The position numbers were made by a program, and so were the translations under genes. DNA of 59,457 bases from Candidatus Lumbricidiphila eiseniae (lineage in GTDB: Bacteria > Actinomycetota > Actinomycetes > Actinomycetales > Microbacteriaceae), in the NCBI GenBank assembly GCA_002529645.1, contig NAEP01000024.1, positions 1 through 59,457 on the forward strand, in the 5' to 3' direction. How positions within the stretch are numbered: position 1 is the stretch's first letter; each line of letters starts with the position of its first letter. Of the stretch, positions 1 to 9,037 are shown piece after piece. Under the pieces are notes generated by a model. It made no database searches and was not told where the DNA came from. It saw only the letters and a program-made list of their open reading frames with translations.

Positions 1-498
1 ACCGGAACAGTCACCAAAACCATCACCGTCGGCCCGGGACCGTACGGGGTGGCGGTTACACCGGACGGGAACACCGCGTACATCACCAACGACATGTCAA
101 GTTCGGTGTCGGTAATTGGGGCGCCGCGACCAACACCAACACCAACACCAACACCAACACCAACACCAACACCAACACCAACACCAACACCAACACCGGC
201 GCAGAATGCCGCAATCATGTCGGAGTTCCCAACCACGCCCACAAACTCGAACGCGAACGCGAACTCACAGGCAGCAGCTATCACCTCAACACCCTCGACC
301 TCGAACACGAGTGCAGCAGCAGGCTCTGCGGCACCTGCTGTAGTGAACACCGCAACGAGCAGCAACCCCACACTCGCGGTCTACGAGCTTGCGGGCAGTG
401 GTGTCAATCTGATCATTCCGCTCGGAGCTGCAACAGTATTCCTGCTCGCAGGACTCACACTGCTACTGCACCGCCGTCACAGCCCAATGCGAGACTAA
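1..498 (+). CDS. C-terminal part of a YVTN-type beta-propeller surface protein (5' end outside window)
   Basis: The reading frame is open from base 1 and ends at TAA 496-498, so the start lies outside the window. The first 40 residues are the last blade of a propeller (TVTKTITVG, then GVAVTPDGNTAYITN). A pure Pro-Thr stalk, an Ala/Ser/Thr/Asn-rich linker, the motif LAGSG, a hydrophobic segment and RRH follow. LAxSG-hydrophobic-basic resembles the LAxTG signal used by class E sortases of Actinobacteria, so the protein is inferred to be anchored at the cell surface with its propeller outward. It is a close paralogue of the gene at 2033-3574. The internal ATG at 49 is in the middle of a blade and is not a credible start. 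Ligand unknown. Confidence 0.8.
   Translation, partial: TGTVTKTITVGPGPYGVAVTPDGNTAYITNDMSSSVSVIGAPRPTPTPTPTPTPTPTPTPTPTPTPAQNAAIMSEFPTTPTNSNANANSQAAAITSTPSTSNTSAAAGSAAPAVVNTATSSNPTLAVYELAGSGVNLIIPLGAATVFLLAGLTLLLHRRHSPMRD
131..196 (+). repeat. Hexanucleotide microsatellite (CAACAC)x11 encoding the Pro-Thr stalk
   Basis: Eleven perfect copies of CAACAC encode alternating Pro and Thr. Because the unit is six bases, slippage changes stalk length without shifting frame. The paralogue at 2033-3574 has only a few degenerate Pro-Thr/Pro-Asn units at the same place, which suggests expansion in this copy. Confidence 0.9.
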
Positions 499-734
499 AC
501 CTGCTCGGGTAACACCCCGAACTAGACAGTAATAACTAGACAGTAGTAAGTGCCCAGTTATCATGCCAAAGACGTTATCTCGGGAACCGAGCCTCGATTC
601 ACTAACAGGCAAAAACCTCCCGTGCAATGGAACTATCCAACAACCGGATCACACAACCGGGAAGCCCTCGTGCCTCACCCTGAACGGGTATAACCACCAC
701 GGCTCTGAAACCCCTGCGCGTAAACCACCCGCGG

Positions 735-786
735 AGAGGGCGGCAGATCGCATCTCATGGAGAGGGCGGCAGATCGCATCTGGTGG
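735..786 (+). repeat. 26-bp tandem duplication in the IS30-like relic
   Basis: Two adjacent copies of a 26-base unit beginning AGAGGGCGGCAGATCGCATC. The equivalent place downstream of the second propeller gene (near 3700) has a single GGCAGATCGTATC, so the duplication is specific to this copy. Confidence 0.85.
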
Positions 787-957
787 ACCTCTCTCCTGTG
801 AACGCTTCCACTGCACCCGGTCCAGGTCTGTGCGCTGCCTCTTCCCGCGATCCGACGACCGGAGCCGACACTACCTACCCACACGCACCAACCTTCAAAC
901 TGCGACCAACAAGGAACCGCAGGAAATCACCCCCGAGATCAACAACCGACCCCACAG
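779..957 (+). pseudogene. IS30-family transposase C-terminal remnant (copy 1)
   Basis: The translation contains YLPTRTNLQTAT...EINNRPHR, which matches the C-terminal end of IS30-type transposases (RYLPKGTDL..., then EINNRPRK). The DDE core and N-terminus are missing and no start exists. The same relic, about equally decayed, lies downstream of the second propeller gene at 3695-3972, so the surface gene and its transposase tail were probably duplicated together. Confidence 0.65.
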
Positions 958-1069
958 GTGCGCAGCATCCCTGTTCTAGGTTGTGGTGGGCGTTACCGCT
1001 GACGGGGAGGGGGGACTCTGGGACTCTGGGCCGGTGACGGTACGAAGGGCGTATGGTTCTGGTTGTTAG

Positions 1070-1225
1070 GTGTTCAGCGAGTTGGGGAATCGAGGAGTCC
1101 AAGACGTGCTCGTTGCTGTTTGCGACCGGCTTAACAGGGGGCTGTCCGAGGCATTCACGACGATCTGGGAACGCACGCTCGTGCGGCAGTGCATCGGGCA
1201 CCTGATCCGGAACTCGTTGCGTTAA
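1070..1225 (+). pseudogene. IS256/Mutator-family transposase internal fragment
   Basis: The frame reads VFSELGNRGVQDVLVAVCD, then L-(x)n-GLSEAFTTIW, then CIGHLIRNSLR before TAA. This is the block of IS256-type transposases around their second catalytic Asp (NRGVxDVLIAVCDGLKG) and the Cys-x-x-His-xx-Arg-Asn-Ser motif. Only about 50 of roughly 400 residues remain; no ends or start were found. It is an insertion-sequence relic. Confidence 0.7.
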
Positions 1226-1673
1226 ACGAGACCACAACACCGACATGCCTCTACCTCCTGACCCGGTCACCCAACCCAACCAGCAATGACAGGACACGCT
1301 GGGCAATCAGATAGAAACCCCGTTAAACACCTTCACAACCACCTTCACGAACCGGTTCAAGAAAACCACCCCCACCAAGTGGAACCACCAAACCCATCGC
1401 CCATCCGCGCAACAGACCCCTCCTTTTTGAGGTGTGTGCTCGCTCTGCAATTCGTGGGGTGTTTGCCCTCGGGAAGCGTCGGGTGGTCGAGAGACTCGGG
1501 CTCAGAGCCATCCCTGCGACCTCTCACTCCCAGGAAGCCCTAAAGAAAGGGGCACGATCTTTCATCCTCCTCACAGGTAAATTGTACCTTTCCAGATATA
1601 GAGTGCCCTTGTATAGGAATTTCCTGTACCTGTTATCCGTATCTGTGTTGTGTAGTGTGAGGGAGTAGTTGTT
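1226..1673. other. Gap between IS256 relic and small upstream gene
   Basis: No convincing gene. Two short dyads lie upstream of the next gene: AGGTA/TACCT at 1575-1589 and a nearly perfect 19-base palindrome (GTATAGGAA/TTTCCTGTAC) at 1611-1629. They could be a regulatory site or an RNA hairpin for the surface-protein transcript. No clear promoter was recognised. Confidence 0.35.
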
Positions 1674-2036
1674 GTGAGGCGTGTGTTGCTGTCTCCTGTT
1701 GTGGTGGAGTTGCGCGAGCAAATGTCGCGTGACGGGTGCGAGAGGACCCCGTCTGGGTGGCGCTGCTCTGGGGCGGTGAAAAATTTGGGAAGCAGTTCGG
1801 AATTGTTGATCACGGTGTCTTTCACAGATGAACACACGACGGTCATTGATCTCACGCAGACAACGATTCAGATGGGGACGGAAACTCAGGTGGGGCGGGG
1901 TGCTAAGAAACCGTGTGGTACCACACCCACTACGAGGTGTGTGCTGGCAGGAGCGAGAAAGAGAGTGAAACAACCCGGTACAGCCAAGAGTTCTTGCAGG
2001 CTGGATGCGCTCAGAGACAGGAGCGTGTGCTCATGA
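1674..2036 (+). CDS. Small hypothetical protein translationally coupled to the propeller gene
   Basis: A 120-residue frame begins at GTG 1674 after a GAGGGAG Shine-Dalgarno-like sequence. Its TGA overlaps the ATG of the propeller gene (ATGA at 2033-2036), the arrangement of coupled genes. The protein has no signal peptide or membrane segment that I can see. The N-terminal half (VVVELREQM, ELLITVSF) looks protein-like, but the C-terminal third is basic and low in hydrophobics. I do not recognise a family. The coupling is the main argument that it is real; it could instead be a chance frame in a leader region. Confidence 0.4.
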   Translation: MRRVLLSPVVVELREQMSRDGCERTPSGWRCSGAVKNLGSSSELLITVSFTDEHTTVIDLTQTTIQMGTETQVGRGAKKPCGTTPTTRCVLAGARKRVKQPGTAKSSCRLDALRDRSVCS

Positions 2037-3574
2037 GAGTACCGACCAGGAAACACCGTATGGGGATAGTAATCGTCATGATCGCGGCAGCAGCGTTGAC
2101 AACAATCGGGATGGTACCGATGAACACACACACAACCGCTGCTGCACTCGGCCGGAACAGTATGAGCGTGCCGGGGACTCTCTCCTCGCGTCTGAGCGAT
2201 AACGACACCGTCACCAACACCATCACCGTCGGCACGGGCCCGTTCGGGGTGGCGGTTACTCCGGACGGGAACACCGCATACGTCGCCAACTACGAGTCGG
2301 GCTCGGTGTCGATCCTCGACACGGCCACCGGAACAGTCACCAAAACCATTACCGCCGGTTTGCGGCCGACCGGGGTGGCGATTACACCGGATGGGAGCAC
2401 CGCATACGTCACCAACGCCGAGTCGAATTCGGTGTCGAGGATCGACACGGCCACCGGAACAGTCACCAAAACCATTGCCGTCGGTTTGCGGCCGGCCGGG
2501 GTGGCGGTTACACCGGATGGGAGCACCGTATACGCTGCCAACAGCGGGTCGGGTTCGGTGTCAAGGATCAACACGGCCACCGGAACAGTCACCAAAACCA
2601 TTACCGTCGACTCGACCCCGGTCGGAGTGGCGGTTACTCCGGATGGGCGCACCGCATACGTCACCAACAATGGGTCGGGTTCGGTGTCGAGGATTGACAC
2701 GGCCACCGGAACAGTCACCAAAACCATTACCGTCGACTCGGAGCCGTTCGGGGTGGCGATTACACCGAATGGGAGCACTGCATACGTCACCAACTACAGG
2801 TCAGGTTCGGTGTCGGTGATTGATACGACCGCCGGAACAGTCACCAAAACCATTACCGTCGGCTCGGGGCCGTGGGGGGTGGCGGTTACACCGGATGAGA
2901 GCACCGTATACGTCGCCAACACCCGGTCGGATTCGGTGTCGAGAATTGACGCGGCCACCGGAACAGTCACCAAAACCATTACCGTCGGCACGTGGCCGCT
3001 CGGGGTGGCGATTACATCGGATGGGAACACCGCATACATCACCAACTACAGGTCGGGTTCGGTGTCGGTAATTGGGGCGCCGCGACCGACACCGAACCCG
3101 ACACCGTCGCAGGGTGCCTTGATCGCCACAGCATCCTCGACCGCGTCCACGACTTCGTCCGCGAATGCGAACGCAGCATCCGCCGCCGCGGATTCTCACG
3201 CAAACGCGGCCGCGGCGGTGAACGGGGTCGCAACCGCACAAGCTGCCACGGTGTCAACGGTGCCAAGGGATGCGTCTGCGAGTTCCTCAGCGAATGCCGC
3301 CTCCACCGCGGCCCAGGTGTCTTCGAACGGGGATCGTTCCTCTCACACAAACAGGACAGCCTCCGCGGTGGGCACCCCGAACGCGACTGTCACCTCGCAA
3401 GCAGCAGCTACTACCTCAGCACCCGCGGCATACGAGCTTGCGGACAGTGGTGCCAATCCGATCATTCCGCTCGGAGCTGTGGCAGTATTCCTGCTCGCAG
3501 GACTGACACTGCTACTGCACAGCCGTCACACCCAATGCGAGGCTAAACCTGTCCGGGTACACACCCCGAATTAG
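2033..3574 (+). CDS. Secreted seven-blade YVTN-family beta-propeller surface protein
   Basis: 513 residues. The start ATG 2033 follows AGGAGC and opens a signal peptide (MRVPTRKHRM, then a hydrophobic IVIVMIAAAALTTIG). Longer frames upstream would bury it. Residues about 60-350 are seven 42-residue repeats with GVAVTPDGxTAYVTN and SVSxIDTATGTVTKTI, as in YVTN/NHL-type propellers. A Pro-Thr/Ala-Ser stalk, LADSG, a hydrophobic segment (AVAVFLLAGLTLLL) and basic residues follow, a sorting-like tail suited to class E sortase. Compared with the paralogue at 1-498, one base is missing near 3529 (CACACCC against CACAGCCC). This removes the ancestral stop and adds about 14 residues. A role in adhesion or surface display is inferred. 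Confidence 0.85.
   Translation: MRVPTRKHRMGIVIVMIAAAALTTIGMVPMNTHTTAAALGRNSMSVPGTLSSRLSDNDTVTNTITVGTGPFGVAVTPDGNTAYVANYESGSVSILDTATGTVTKTITAGLRPTGVAITPDGSTAYVTNAESNSVSRIDTATGTVTKTIAVGLRPAGVAVTPDGSTVYAANSGSGSVSRINTATGTVTKTITVDSTPVGVAVTPDGRTAYVTNNGSGSVSRIDTATGTVTKTITVDSEPFGVAITPNGSTAYVTNYRSGSVSVIDTTAGTVTKTITVGSGPWGVAVTPDESTVYVANTRSDSVSRIDAATGTVTKTITVGTWPLGVAITSDGNTAYITNYRSGSVSVIGAPRPTPNPTPSQGALIATASSTASTTSSANANAASAAADSHANAAAAVNGVATAQAATVSTVPRDASASSSANAASTAAQVSSNGDRSSHTNRTASAVGTPNATVTSQAAATTSAPAAYELADSGANPIIPLGAVAVFLLAGLTLLLHSRHTQCEAKPVRVHTPN
2207..3085 (+). repeat. Seven 126-bp tandem repeats encoding propeller blades
   Basis: The unit beginning ACAGTCACCAAAACCATTAC recurs every 126 bases (2333, 2459, 2585, 2711, 2837, 2963; a diverged first unit at 2207). 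Blades differ mainly in the residues between TVTKTI and GVA and in the loop after VTN. The high DNA identity implies recent gain of blades by duplication or continuing recombination between them. Confidence 0.9.
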
Positions 3575-3694
3575 ACAGTAAGGTAAGTGCCCAGCTGTCA
3601 TGCCCACAGAGGTTGTGCCGGAAACCGATCCTCAACTCACTGACGGGCGACAATCTCCTGCGCAATAGAGCTCTTCCCAACAACCGGATCACAC

Positions 3695-3972
3695 AGCGGC
3701 AGATCGTATCTGGTGGACCGCTCTCCTGCAGACAGTTCCACTACACCCACTCCAGGTCTGTGCGCTGCCTCTTCCCGTGGTGTGACAGACCGACCAGACA
3801 CTACCTGCCCACACGCACCGACTTTCAAACTGCGACCAGCAAGGAACCGCAGGAAATCATCTCCGAAATCAACAACCAACCCCGAAAACACCCCGGCCAA
3901 ACAACACCAGCCCACACCTACCAACACCACACAGAACCACACCACCGCCACCACAGTGTTGCACCTCAGACT
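3695..3972 (+). pseudogene. IS30-family transposase C-terminal remnant (copy 2)
   Basis: The frame reads YLPTRTDFQTAT, EIISEINNQPRKHPG and QTTPAHTYQ, the end of an IS30-type transposase (EINNRPRKTLGWxTPAE). No start or catalytic core remains. It parallels the relic at 779-957 and ends beside a recognisable IS30 terminal inverted repeat at 3950-3979. Confidence 0.7.
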
Positions 3973-3979
3973 TGAACAC
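3950..3979 (-). repeat. IS30-type right terminal inverted repeat
   Basis: Read on the minus strand it begins GTGTTCAAGTCTGAGGTGCA and continues into ACACTGTGGT. The same end occurs at 48383-48413. The opposite ends (GTGTTCAAG...CACGTGGTG) lie at 47072-47094 and 52758-52787. The repeat stops 26 bases before the putative -10 box of tkt. Confidence 0.7.
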
Positions 3980-3984
3980 GGGCC

Positions 3985-4010
3985 TTGGTGTCGGCCCCTC
4001 TCCCTATACT
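3985..4010 (+). promoter_or_regulatory. Putative tkt promoter
   Basis: TATACT at 4005-4010 fits a -10 box, about 60 bases before the tkt start. The best -35 match is weak: TTGGTG at 3985 with a 14-base spacer, or TTGAAC at 3972 inside the IS30 end with too long a spacer. An identical TATACT precedes tal at 6194-6199. Confidence 0.35.
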
Positions 4011-4071
4011 TGAATCCGGCACGCCGGCCGACCGTGCTGGCACCAGACCGGAACCGGAAGGAACGCACCCC

Positions 4072-6165
4072 GTGGCAGATTTACAGTGGGACGCCATCGA
4101 TGAGCATGCCGTGAACACAGCCCGAATTCTCGCCGCCGATGCGGTCGAAAAGGCGGGCAACGGCCACCCCGGCACGGCGATGAGTCTCGCGCCGGTGGCA
4201 TACCTGCTGTTTCAGAAAATCATGCGCCGCAACCCGGCTGACACCGAGTGGATGGGCCGCGACCGGTTCATCCTCTCGGTCGGGCACTCGTCGCTCACCC
4301 AGTACATTCAGCTATATTTCGCCGGCGACGGGCTAGAGCTGCACGACATTGAGGCACTACGCACGTGGGGATCGCTGACTCCGGGGCATCCCGAATACCA
4401 CCACACCAAGGGTGTTGAAATCACGACCGGACCGCTCGGCCAGGGCCTTGCTTCCGCCGTCGGATTCGCCTACGCCTCCCGGTTCGAGCGCGGCTTGTTT
4501 GATCCGGATGCCGCGCCCAGCACGAGCCCGTTCGACCACCACATATACGTCATAGCCGGAGACGGTGACATGCAGGAGGGGGTCACGGGTGAAGCATCCT
4601 CGCTCGCCGGTCACCAGAAACTGAGCAATCTCGTCGTCATCTACGACTCCAACCAGATCTCCATTGAAGACGACACCAACATTGCCTTTACCGAGAACGT
4701 TGCCGCCCGCTACGCCGCATACGGTTGGCAGGTGCAGACCGTTGACTGGAAGAAAAGCGGTCACTACGTGGAGGATGTCGCTGAACTGCACGCCGCGATT
4801 GAGGCTGCGAAGGCCGAAACGGGCAAGCCCTCGCTCATCATCCTCAAGACGATTATCGGATGGCCCAGCCCGGGCAAACAAAACACGGGAAAGATTCACG
4901 GATCGGCACTCGGCTCTGCCGAGCTTGCTGCAACAAAAGAAGTCCTCGGATTTGATCCGACCAAATTTTTCGATGTCAACCCCGAGGTCATCACACACAC
5001 CCGACTCGCGCGGGAGCGTGGTACCGCCGTGCACGCACAGTGGCAAACCACCTTTGATGCCTGGGCTGCCGCTCATCCGGCCCGCGCCCAGTTGCTGGCA
5101 CGGTTGGAAGCGGGCGAGCTTCCGGCCGGTCTCGCTGACGCCCTGCCCGTCTTCGAGGGCGGCACCGAGATATCCACTCGTGTCGCCTCCGGCGCCGTCA
5201 TCAACGCGATGGCACCGCTACTGCCCGAATTCTGGGGTGGATCCGCTGACCTCGCGGAATCGAACCTCACCACCATCACCGGTGCCGCGTCCTTCGTGCC
5301 CACCGAGCACTCCACCCACGAATGGACCGGCAACCCCTACGGTCGAGTGCTGCACTTCGGCATCCGCGAGCATGCGATGGGGGCGATCCTCAACGGCATC
5401 GTGCTGCACGGCAAAACCCGCCCCTTCGGAGGCACCTTCCTCATCTTCAGCGACTACATGCGCCCCGCGGTGCGGCTCGCCGCACTTATGAGAATCCCCT
5501 CGATCTTCGTGTGGACGCACGACTCAATCGCCCTCGGTGAAGACGGGCCCACCCACCAACCGGTCGAGCAACTCGCGACGCTGCGGGCCATCCCCGGCTT
5601 TAACCTCGTCCGCCCCGCCGACGCAAACGAGACCGCACAGGCGTGGCTCGAGATTCTGAAGCGGCGGGAGGCCCCGGTGGGCCTCGCCCTCACCCGGCAC
5701 AACGTGCCGGTGTTCGTGCGAGGTGCGGGCGCGGCATCCGGCGATACCCTGGCGTCGGCCACCGGCCTGGCACGCGGTGCCTACGTGCTCGCGGAAGCAC
5801 CCGGCGGCACCCCCGAGGTTATCCTCATCGCCACCGGCTCCGAGGTGCAACTTGCCCTCGCCGCCCGCGAAACCCTCCGCGCTGAGAACATCAACGCGCG
5901 CGTCGTATCAGCACCGTGCCTCGAGTGGTTTGAGCAGCAGGATGCCTCGTACCGCGAGTCAGTTCTCCCCGCCGCCGTCACGGCCCGCGTCTCGGTCGAG
6001 GCGGGGATCGCGCTGAGTTGGACCCCGTACCTTGGAACGCGCGGTCGCTCCGTCTCGGTCGAGCAGTTCGGGGCATCCGCCGACTACAAGACCTTGTTCC
6101 ACAAGTTCGGAATCACAAGCGACGCCGTCGTTGCTGCGGCCACGGAGTCGCTTGCCGCTGGCTAA
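4072..6165 (+). CDS. tkt: Transketolase
   Basis: 697 residues, the usual bacterial length. The enzyme is thiamine-diphosphate dependent and moves two-carbon ketol units between sugar phosphates in the non-oxidative pentose-phosphate pathway. Visible landmarks are GNGHPGTAMS near the N-terminus, the ThDP motif GDGDMQEG near residue 163, followed by NQISIEDDT, and the pyrimidine-domain stretch FGIREHAMGAI and THDSIALGEDGPTHQPVE. I chose GTG 4072 (VADLQWDAID) because GGAAGGA lies 11 bases upstream and family members begin about here. The frame is open back to 3985, but that extension is not conserved-looking. It is first in a plus-strand run with tal, pgi, zwf, opcA and pgl. Confidence 0.97.
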   Translation: MADLQWDAIDEHAVNTARILAADAVEKAGNGHPGTAMSLAPVAYLLFQKIMRRNPADTEWMGRDRFILSVGHSSLTQYIQLYFAGDGLELHDIEALRTWGSLTPGHPEYHHTKGVEITTGPLGQGLASAVGFAYASRFERGLFDPDAAPSTSPFDHHIYVIAGDGDMQEGVTGEASSLAGHQKLSNLVVIYDSNQISIEDDTNIAFTENVAARYAAYGWQVQTVDWKKSGHYVEDVAELHAAIEAAKAETGKPSLIILKTIIGWPSPGKQNTGKIHGSALGSAELAATKEVLGFDPTKFFDVNPEVITHTRLARERGTAVHAQWQTTFDAWAAAHPARAQLLARLEAGELPAGLADALPVFEGGTEISTRVASGAVINAMAPLLPEFWGGSADLAESNLTTITGAASFVPTEHSTHEWTGNPYGRVLHFGIREHAMGAILNGIVLHGKTRPFGGTFLIFSDYMRPAVRLAALMRIPSIFVWTHDSIALGEDGPTHQPVEQLATLRAIPGFNLVRPADANETAQAWLEILKRREAPVGLALTRHNVPVFVRGAGAASGDTLASATGLARGAYVLAEAPGGTPEVILIATGSEVQLALAARETLRAENINARVVSAPCLEWFEQQDASYRESVLPAAVTARVSVEAGIALSWTPYLGTRGRSVSVEQFGASADYKTLFHKFGITSDAVVAAATESLAAG

Positions 6166-6193
6166 CAAGCTGGGAGGCTGTGAGTCGGCAACT

Positions 6194-6199
6194 TATACT
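6194..6199 (+). promoter_or_regulatory. Possible -10 box upstream of tal
   Basis: TATACT lies in the 126-base gap between tkt and tal, matching the hexamer upstream of tkt. No good -35 is visible, so a separate tal promoter is only suggested. Confidence 0.25.
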
Positions 6200-6291
6200 G
6201 AAACCGACGGGAATCAGAACGTGGCAGACACCGCAGTTACCGGGCCACGTAAGCCGATCACAAGCAGTACGACCAAAGGAGACTCCCCTAC

Positions 6292-7410
6292 ATGACATCC
6301 CCCACCCAAGCCCTGTCCGATGTCGGGGTCAGCATCTGGCTAGATGACCTCTCCCGCAGCCGCATCGAATCCGGTGATCTTGCGGGGCTCATTGCGCAGC
6401 GGAATGTGGTCGGAGTAACAACAAACCCCACAATATTTGCGGCGGCGCTCGCGAGGGGTGAGGCGTACGCCACTCAGGTTGCAACACTCGCCGCGGCGGG
6501 GGTAACCGCCGAGGACGCCGTCTTCACCATCACCTCCGACGATGTGCGTTCCGCGTGCGACGCGTTCCGTGCGACACACGAGCGCACCGGTGGGGTTGAC
6601 GGGCGCGTGTCCATCGAAGTGTCCCCCACCCTCGCCCACGACACCGCGGGCACAATCGCCCAAGCGGTCCAGCTGTGGAAGCGCGTCGATCGCCCGAACG
6701 CAATGATCAAGATTCCCGCGACGACGGCGGGCCTATCTGCCATCACCGCAACGCTCGCGGCAGGCATTAGCGTCAACGTCACCCTCATCTTCAGCCTGGC
6801 GCGCTACCGCGAGGTGGTGGAGGCGTATATCGCCGGGCTCGAACAGGCGAAGGCAGCGGGACACGAACTGCGGGACATCCACTCGGTTGCCTCGTTCTTC
6901 GTCTCGCGCGTTGACACCGAGATCGACAAACGCCTCTCGGCCCTCGGCACGGACGCCGCGACCGCTCTGAAGAGCAAAGCCGGTATCGCTAACGCCCGCC
7001 TTGCCCACCGCGAATTCACGCGACTGTTCTCCGGTGCTCGGTGGGAGACACTCGCGGCGGCGGGTGCTAATCTGCAGCGCCCGCTGTGGGCCTCGACCGG
7101 CGTAAAAGATCCGGCTCTGCCCGATACTCTGTACGTCACCGAACTCGCCGTTGCCCACGTTGTCAACACCATGCCCGAGAAGACACTCGATGCGACAAGC
7201 GACCACGGAGTAGTTACCGGCGACACGGTCACCGGTAACTACGAGAGCGCCAACGAGGTACTCACCTCGCTCGCCACAATCGGGATTGACTACGACGAGG
7301 TCACAGCGCTGTTGGAGACCGAGGGCGTGGACAAGTTCATCGTCTCCTGGCATGAACTCCTCGACACCATCACACAGGCTCTCGCAGCGGCGAAAGATAG
7401 CTCAAAGTGA
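6292..7410 (+). CDS. tal: Transaldolase
   Basis: 372 residues, the length of the actinobacterial TalB-like class (type 2). It transfers the dihydroxyacetone unit between sedoheptulose-7-P and glyceraldehyde-3-P. TTNPTIF is near residue 45, VSIEVSP is at about 105, and the Schiff-base Lys is K140 in [23 protein letters not shown] and LWASTGVKD follow in the expected order. The ATG at 6292 is preceded by AAAGGAG. Its GTGA end overlaps the start of pgi, so the two are translationally coupled. Confidence 0.97.
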   Translation: MTSPTQALSDVGVSIWLDDLSRSRIESGDLAGLIAQRNVVGVTTNPTIFAAALARGEAYATQVATLAAAGVTAEDAVFTITSDDVRSACDAFRATHERTGGVDGRVSIEVSPTLAHDTAGTIAQAVQLWKRVDRPNAMIKIPATTAGLSAITATLAAGISVNVTLIFSLARYREVVEAYIAGLEQAKAAGHELRDIHSVASFFVSRVDTEIDKRLSALGTDAATALKSKAGIANARLAHREFTRLFSGARWETLAAAGANLQRPLWASTGVKDPALPDTLYVTELAVAHVVNTMPEKTLDATSDHGVVTGDTVTGNYESANEVLTSLATIGIDYDEVTALLETEGVDKFIVSWHELLDTITQALAAAKDSSK

Positions 7411-9008
7411 GCGTTCGCGTCACGTACGGTGCGGCGACAACGGCTGTCACAGCAACCATCTCGCGCTTGGTTGCCGATAGGGTTGCAAGCCGGATCGCAG
7501 CGCACGATGCCACACTGTGGGGTGCTGATGCCGAATCAGAATCGGCGGTACGGCTCGGGTGGACCAGTGCCACCGACGTGTCCCTGCCGCTTGTGGCCGA
7601 CATCTGTGCGCTACGTGATTCGTTGCGCGCCGCCGGAATTTCGCACACCGTGCTGGGTGGTATGGGCGGCTCGTCACTGGCACCGGAGCTCATCACTGGC
7701 ACCGCGGGTGTACCGCTCACCGTGCTCGATTCAACCGAACCGGGTCAGGTTCGCGCGGCGCTCGCCGACCGGCTTGCCGAAACTGCCGTCGTCATCTCGT
7801 CGAAGTCTGGCTCCACGGTCGAAACCGACAGCCAGCGCCGGGTGTACGAGCAGGCCTTTCACAACGCTGGCATCGATCCTGCTGATCGCATCATTGTTGT
7901 CACCGATCCCGGTTCCCCGCTCGATATCTCCGCGCGCGCCGCGGGCTACCGTGTCTTCAACGCTGACCCGAATGTGGGGGGTCGATATTCGGCCCTGACA
8001 GCTTTTGGGCTTGTTCCCTCCGGGCTCGCGGGTGTGGATATTTCGGCACTGTTGAATGATGCAGGCCACGCCACCGCCGCTCTCACAGCCGACTCGCCAG
8101 AGAACCCTGCACTCGTTCTCGCGGCCGCAATAACCGCGGGAATGCCCCACCGCGACAAACTCGGGATCGTGGCCAATGGAACCCCGATCGTCGGGTTCGC
8201 CGACTGGGCTGAGCAACTCATCGCCGAGTCCACAGGCAAGGACGGCACCGGCATCCTGCCGGTCGTTCTCGAATCGGATGCCCCGGAACTAAGCGCTCGC
8301 CCCGCTGATCTCCAGATCGTCCGACTCGTGACCGATGCGGACACCCCGGCCACTACGGCCGCCGCAGCGGGCGACATCCTCGTCTCCGGCACCCTCGGTG
8401 AACAGATACTGCTGTGGGAATATGCGACGGCGATGGCCGGATACATCCTCGGAATCAACCCCTTCGATCAACCCGATGTCGAGTCGGCGAAGATCGCCGC
8501 GCGCGGCCTCCTCGACGCTCGTCCCGCACCCGAGCCCGCCGCGTTTGTGAGCGCCGGGATCGAGGTGCGCGGTACCCCCGATGTCATTGGTGCCGCGAGC
8601 GATCTCAGATCGGCAATCGAGGTGCTGCTGGAAGAGATCGGCACCGACGGATACCTGTCAGTGCACGCTTACGTTGACCGGATCGCGCACCCGGAACTTG
8701 CCGAGCTGCGTCCGCTGCTAGCTCGCAGATCGTCTCGGCCGGTCACCTTCGGATGGGGACCACGGTTTTTGCACTCCACCGGCCAGTACCACAAGGGTGG
8801 ACCCGCGCGGGGGGTCTTCCTGCAGATCACACACACACCGAGCGTTGACCTCATCATCCCTGACCGCCCGTTCACCTTCGGCCAACTTATCACCGCGCAG
8901 GCATCCGGTGACGCGAGCGTGCTGGCCGAACACGGTCGACCCGTGTTGACACTGACCCTCACCGATCCCGCCGAAAACATCACAACCCTGTGTGCCACCG
9001 TTCGGTAA
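7407..9008 (+). CDS. pgi: Glucose-6-phosphate isomerase
   Basis: 533 residues. It interconverts glucose-6-P and fructose-6-P, linking glycolysis to the neighbouring pentose-phosphate genes. The GTG start at 7407 overlaps the tal stop (GTGA). Sugar-phosphate-binding SIS features are visible: [27 protein letters not shown] and [19 protein letters not shown]. It belongs to the divergent actinobacterial type that is fused in some species to transaldolase; here the two are separate but adjacent. The zwf start is 29 bases downstream. Confidence 0.93.
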   Translation: MSVRVTYGAATTAVTATISRLVADRVASRIAAHDATLWGADAESESAVRLGWTSATDVSLPLVADICALRDSLRAAGISHTVLGGMGGSSLAPELITGTAGVPLTVLDSTEPGQVRAALADRLAETAVVISSKSGSTVETDSQRRVYEQAFHNAGIDPADRIIVVTDPGSPLDISARAAGYRVFNADPNVGGRYSALTAFGLVPSGLAGVDISALLNDAGHATAALTADSPENPALVLAAAITAGMPHRDKLGIVANGTPIVGFADWAEQLIAESTGKDGTGILPVVLESDAPELSARPADLQIVRLVTDADTPATTAAAAGDILVSGTLGEQILLWEYATAMAGYILGINPFDQPDVESAKIAARGLLDARPAPEPAAFVSAGIEVRGTPDVIGAASDLRSAIEVLLEEIGTDGYLSVHAYVDRIAHPELAELRPLLARRSSRPVTFGWGPRFLHSTGQYHKGGPARGVFLQITHTPSVDLIIPDRPFTFGQLITAQASGDASVLAEHGRPVLTLTLTDPAENITTLCATVR

Positions 9009-9037
9009 CCGGACTCAGAACGACGAAGGAACACCGA

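Noticed and set aside
116..343. Gln-His repeat protein in the second frame of the microsatellite
   Set aside because: Shadow of the Pro-Thr stalk frame; no start signal or continuation outside the repeat.
875..1306. Minus-strand gene at 875-1306
   Set aside because: It is the complement of the IS256 fragment and IS30 relic, with no ribosome-binding site or recognisable domain.
4357..5076. Long antisense frame within tkt
   Set aside because: Typical G+C-rich shadow; lies wholly inside a strongly conserved gene and resembles nothing.
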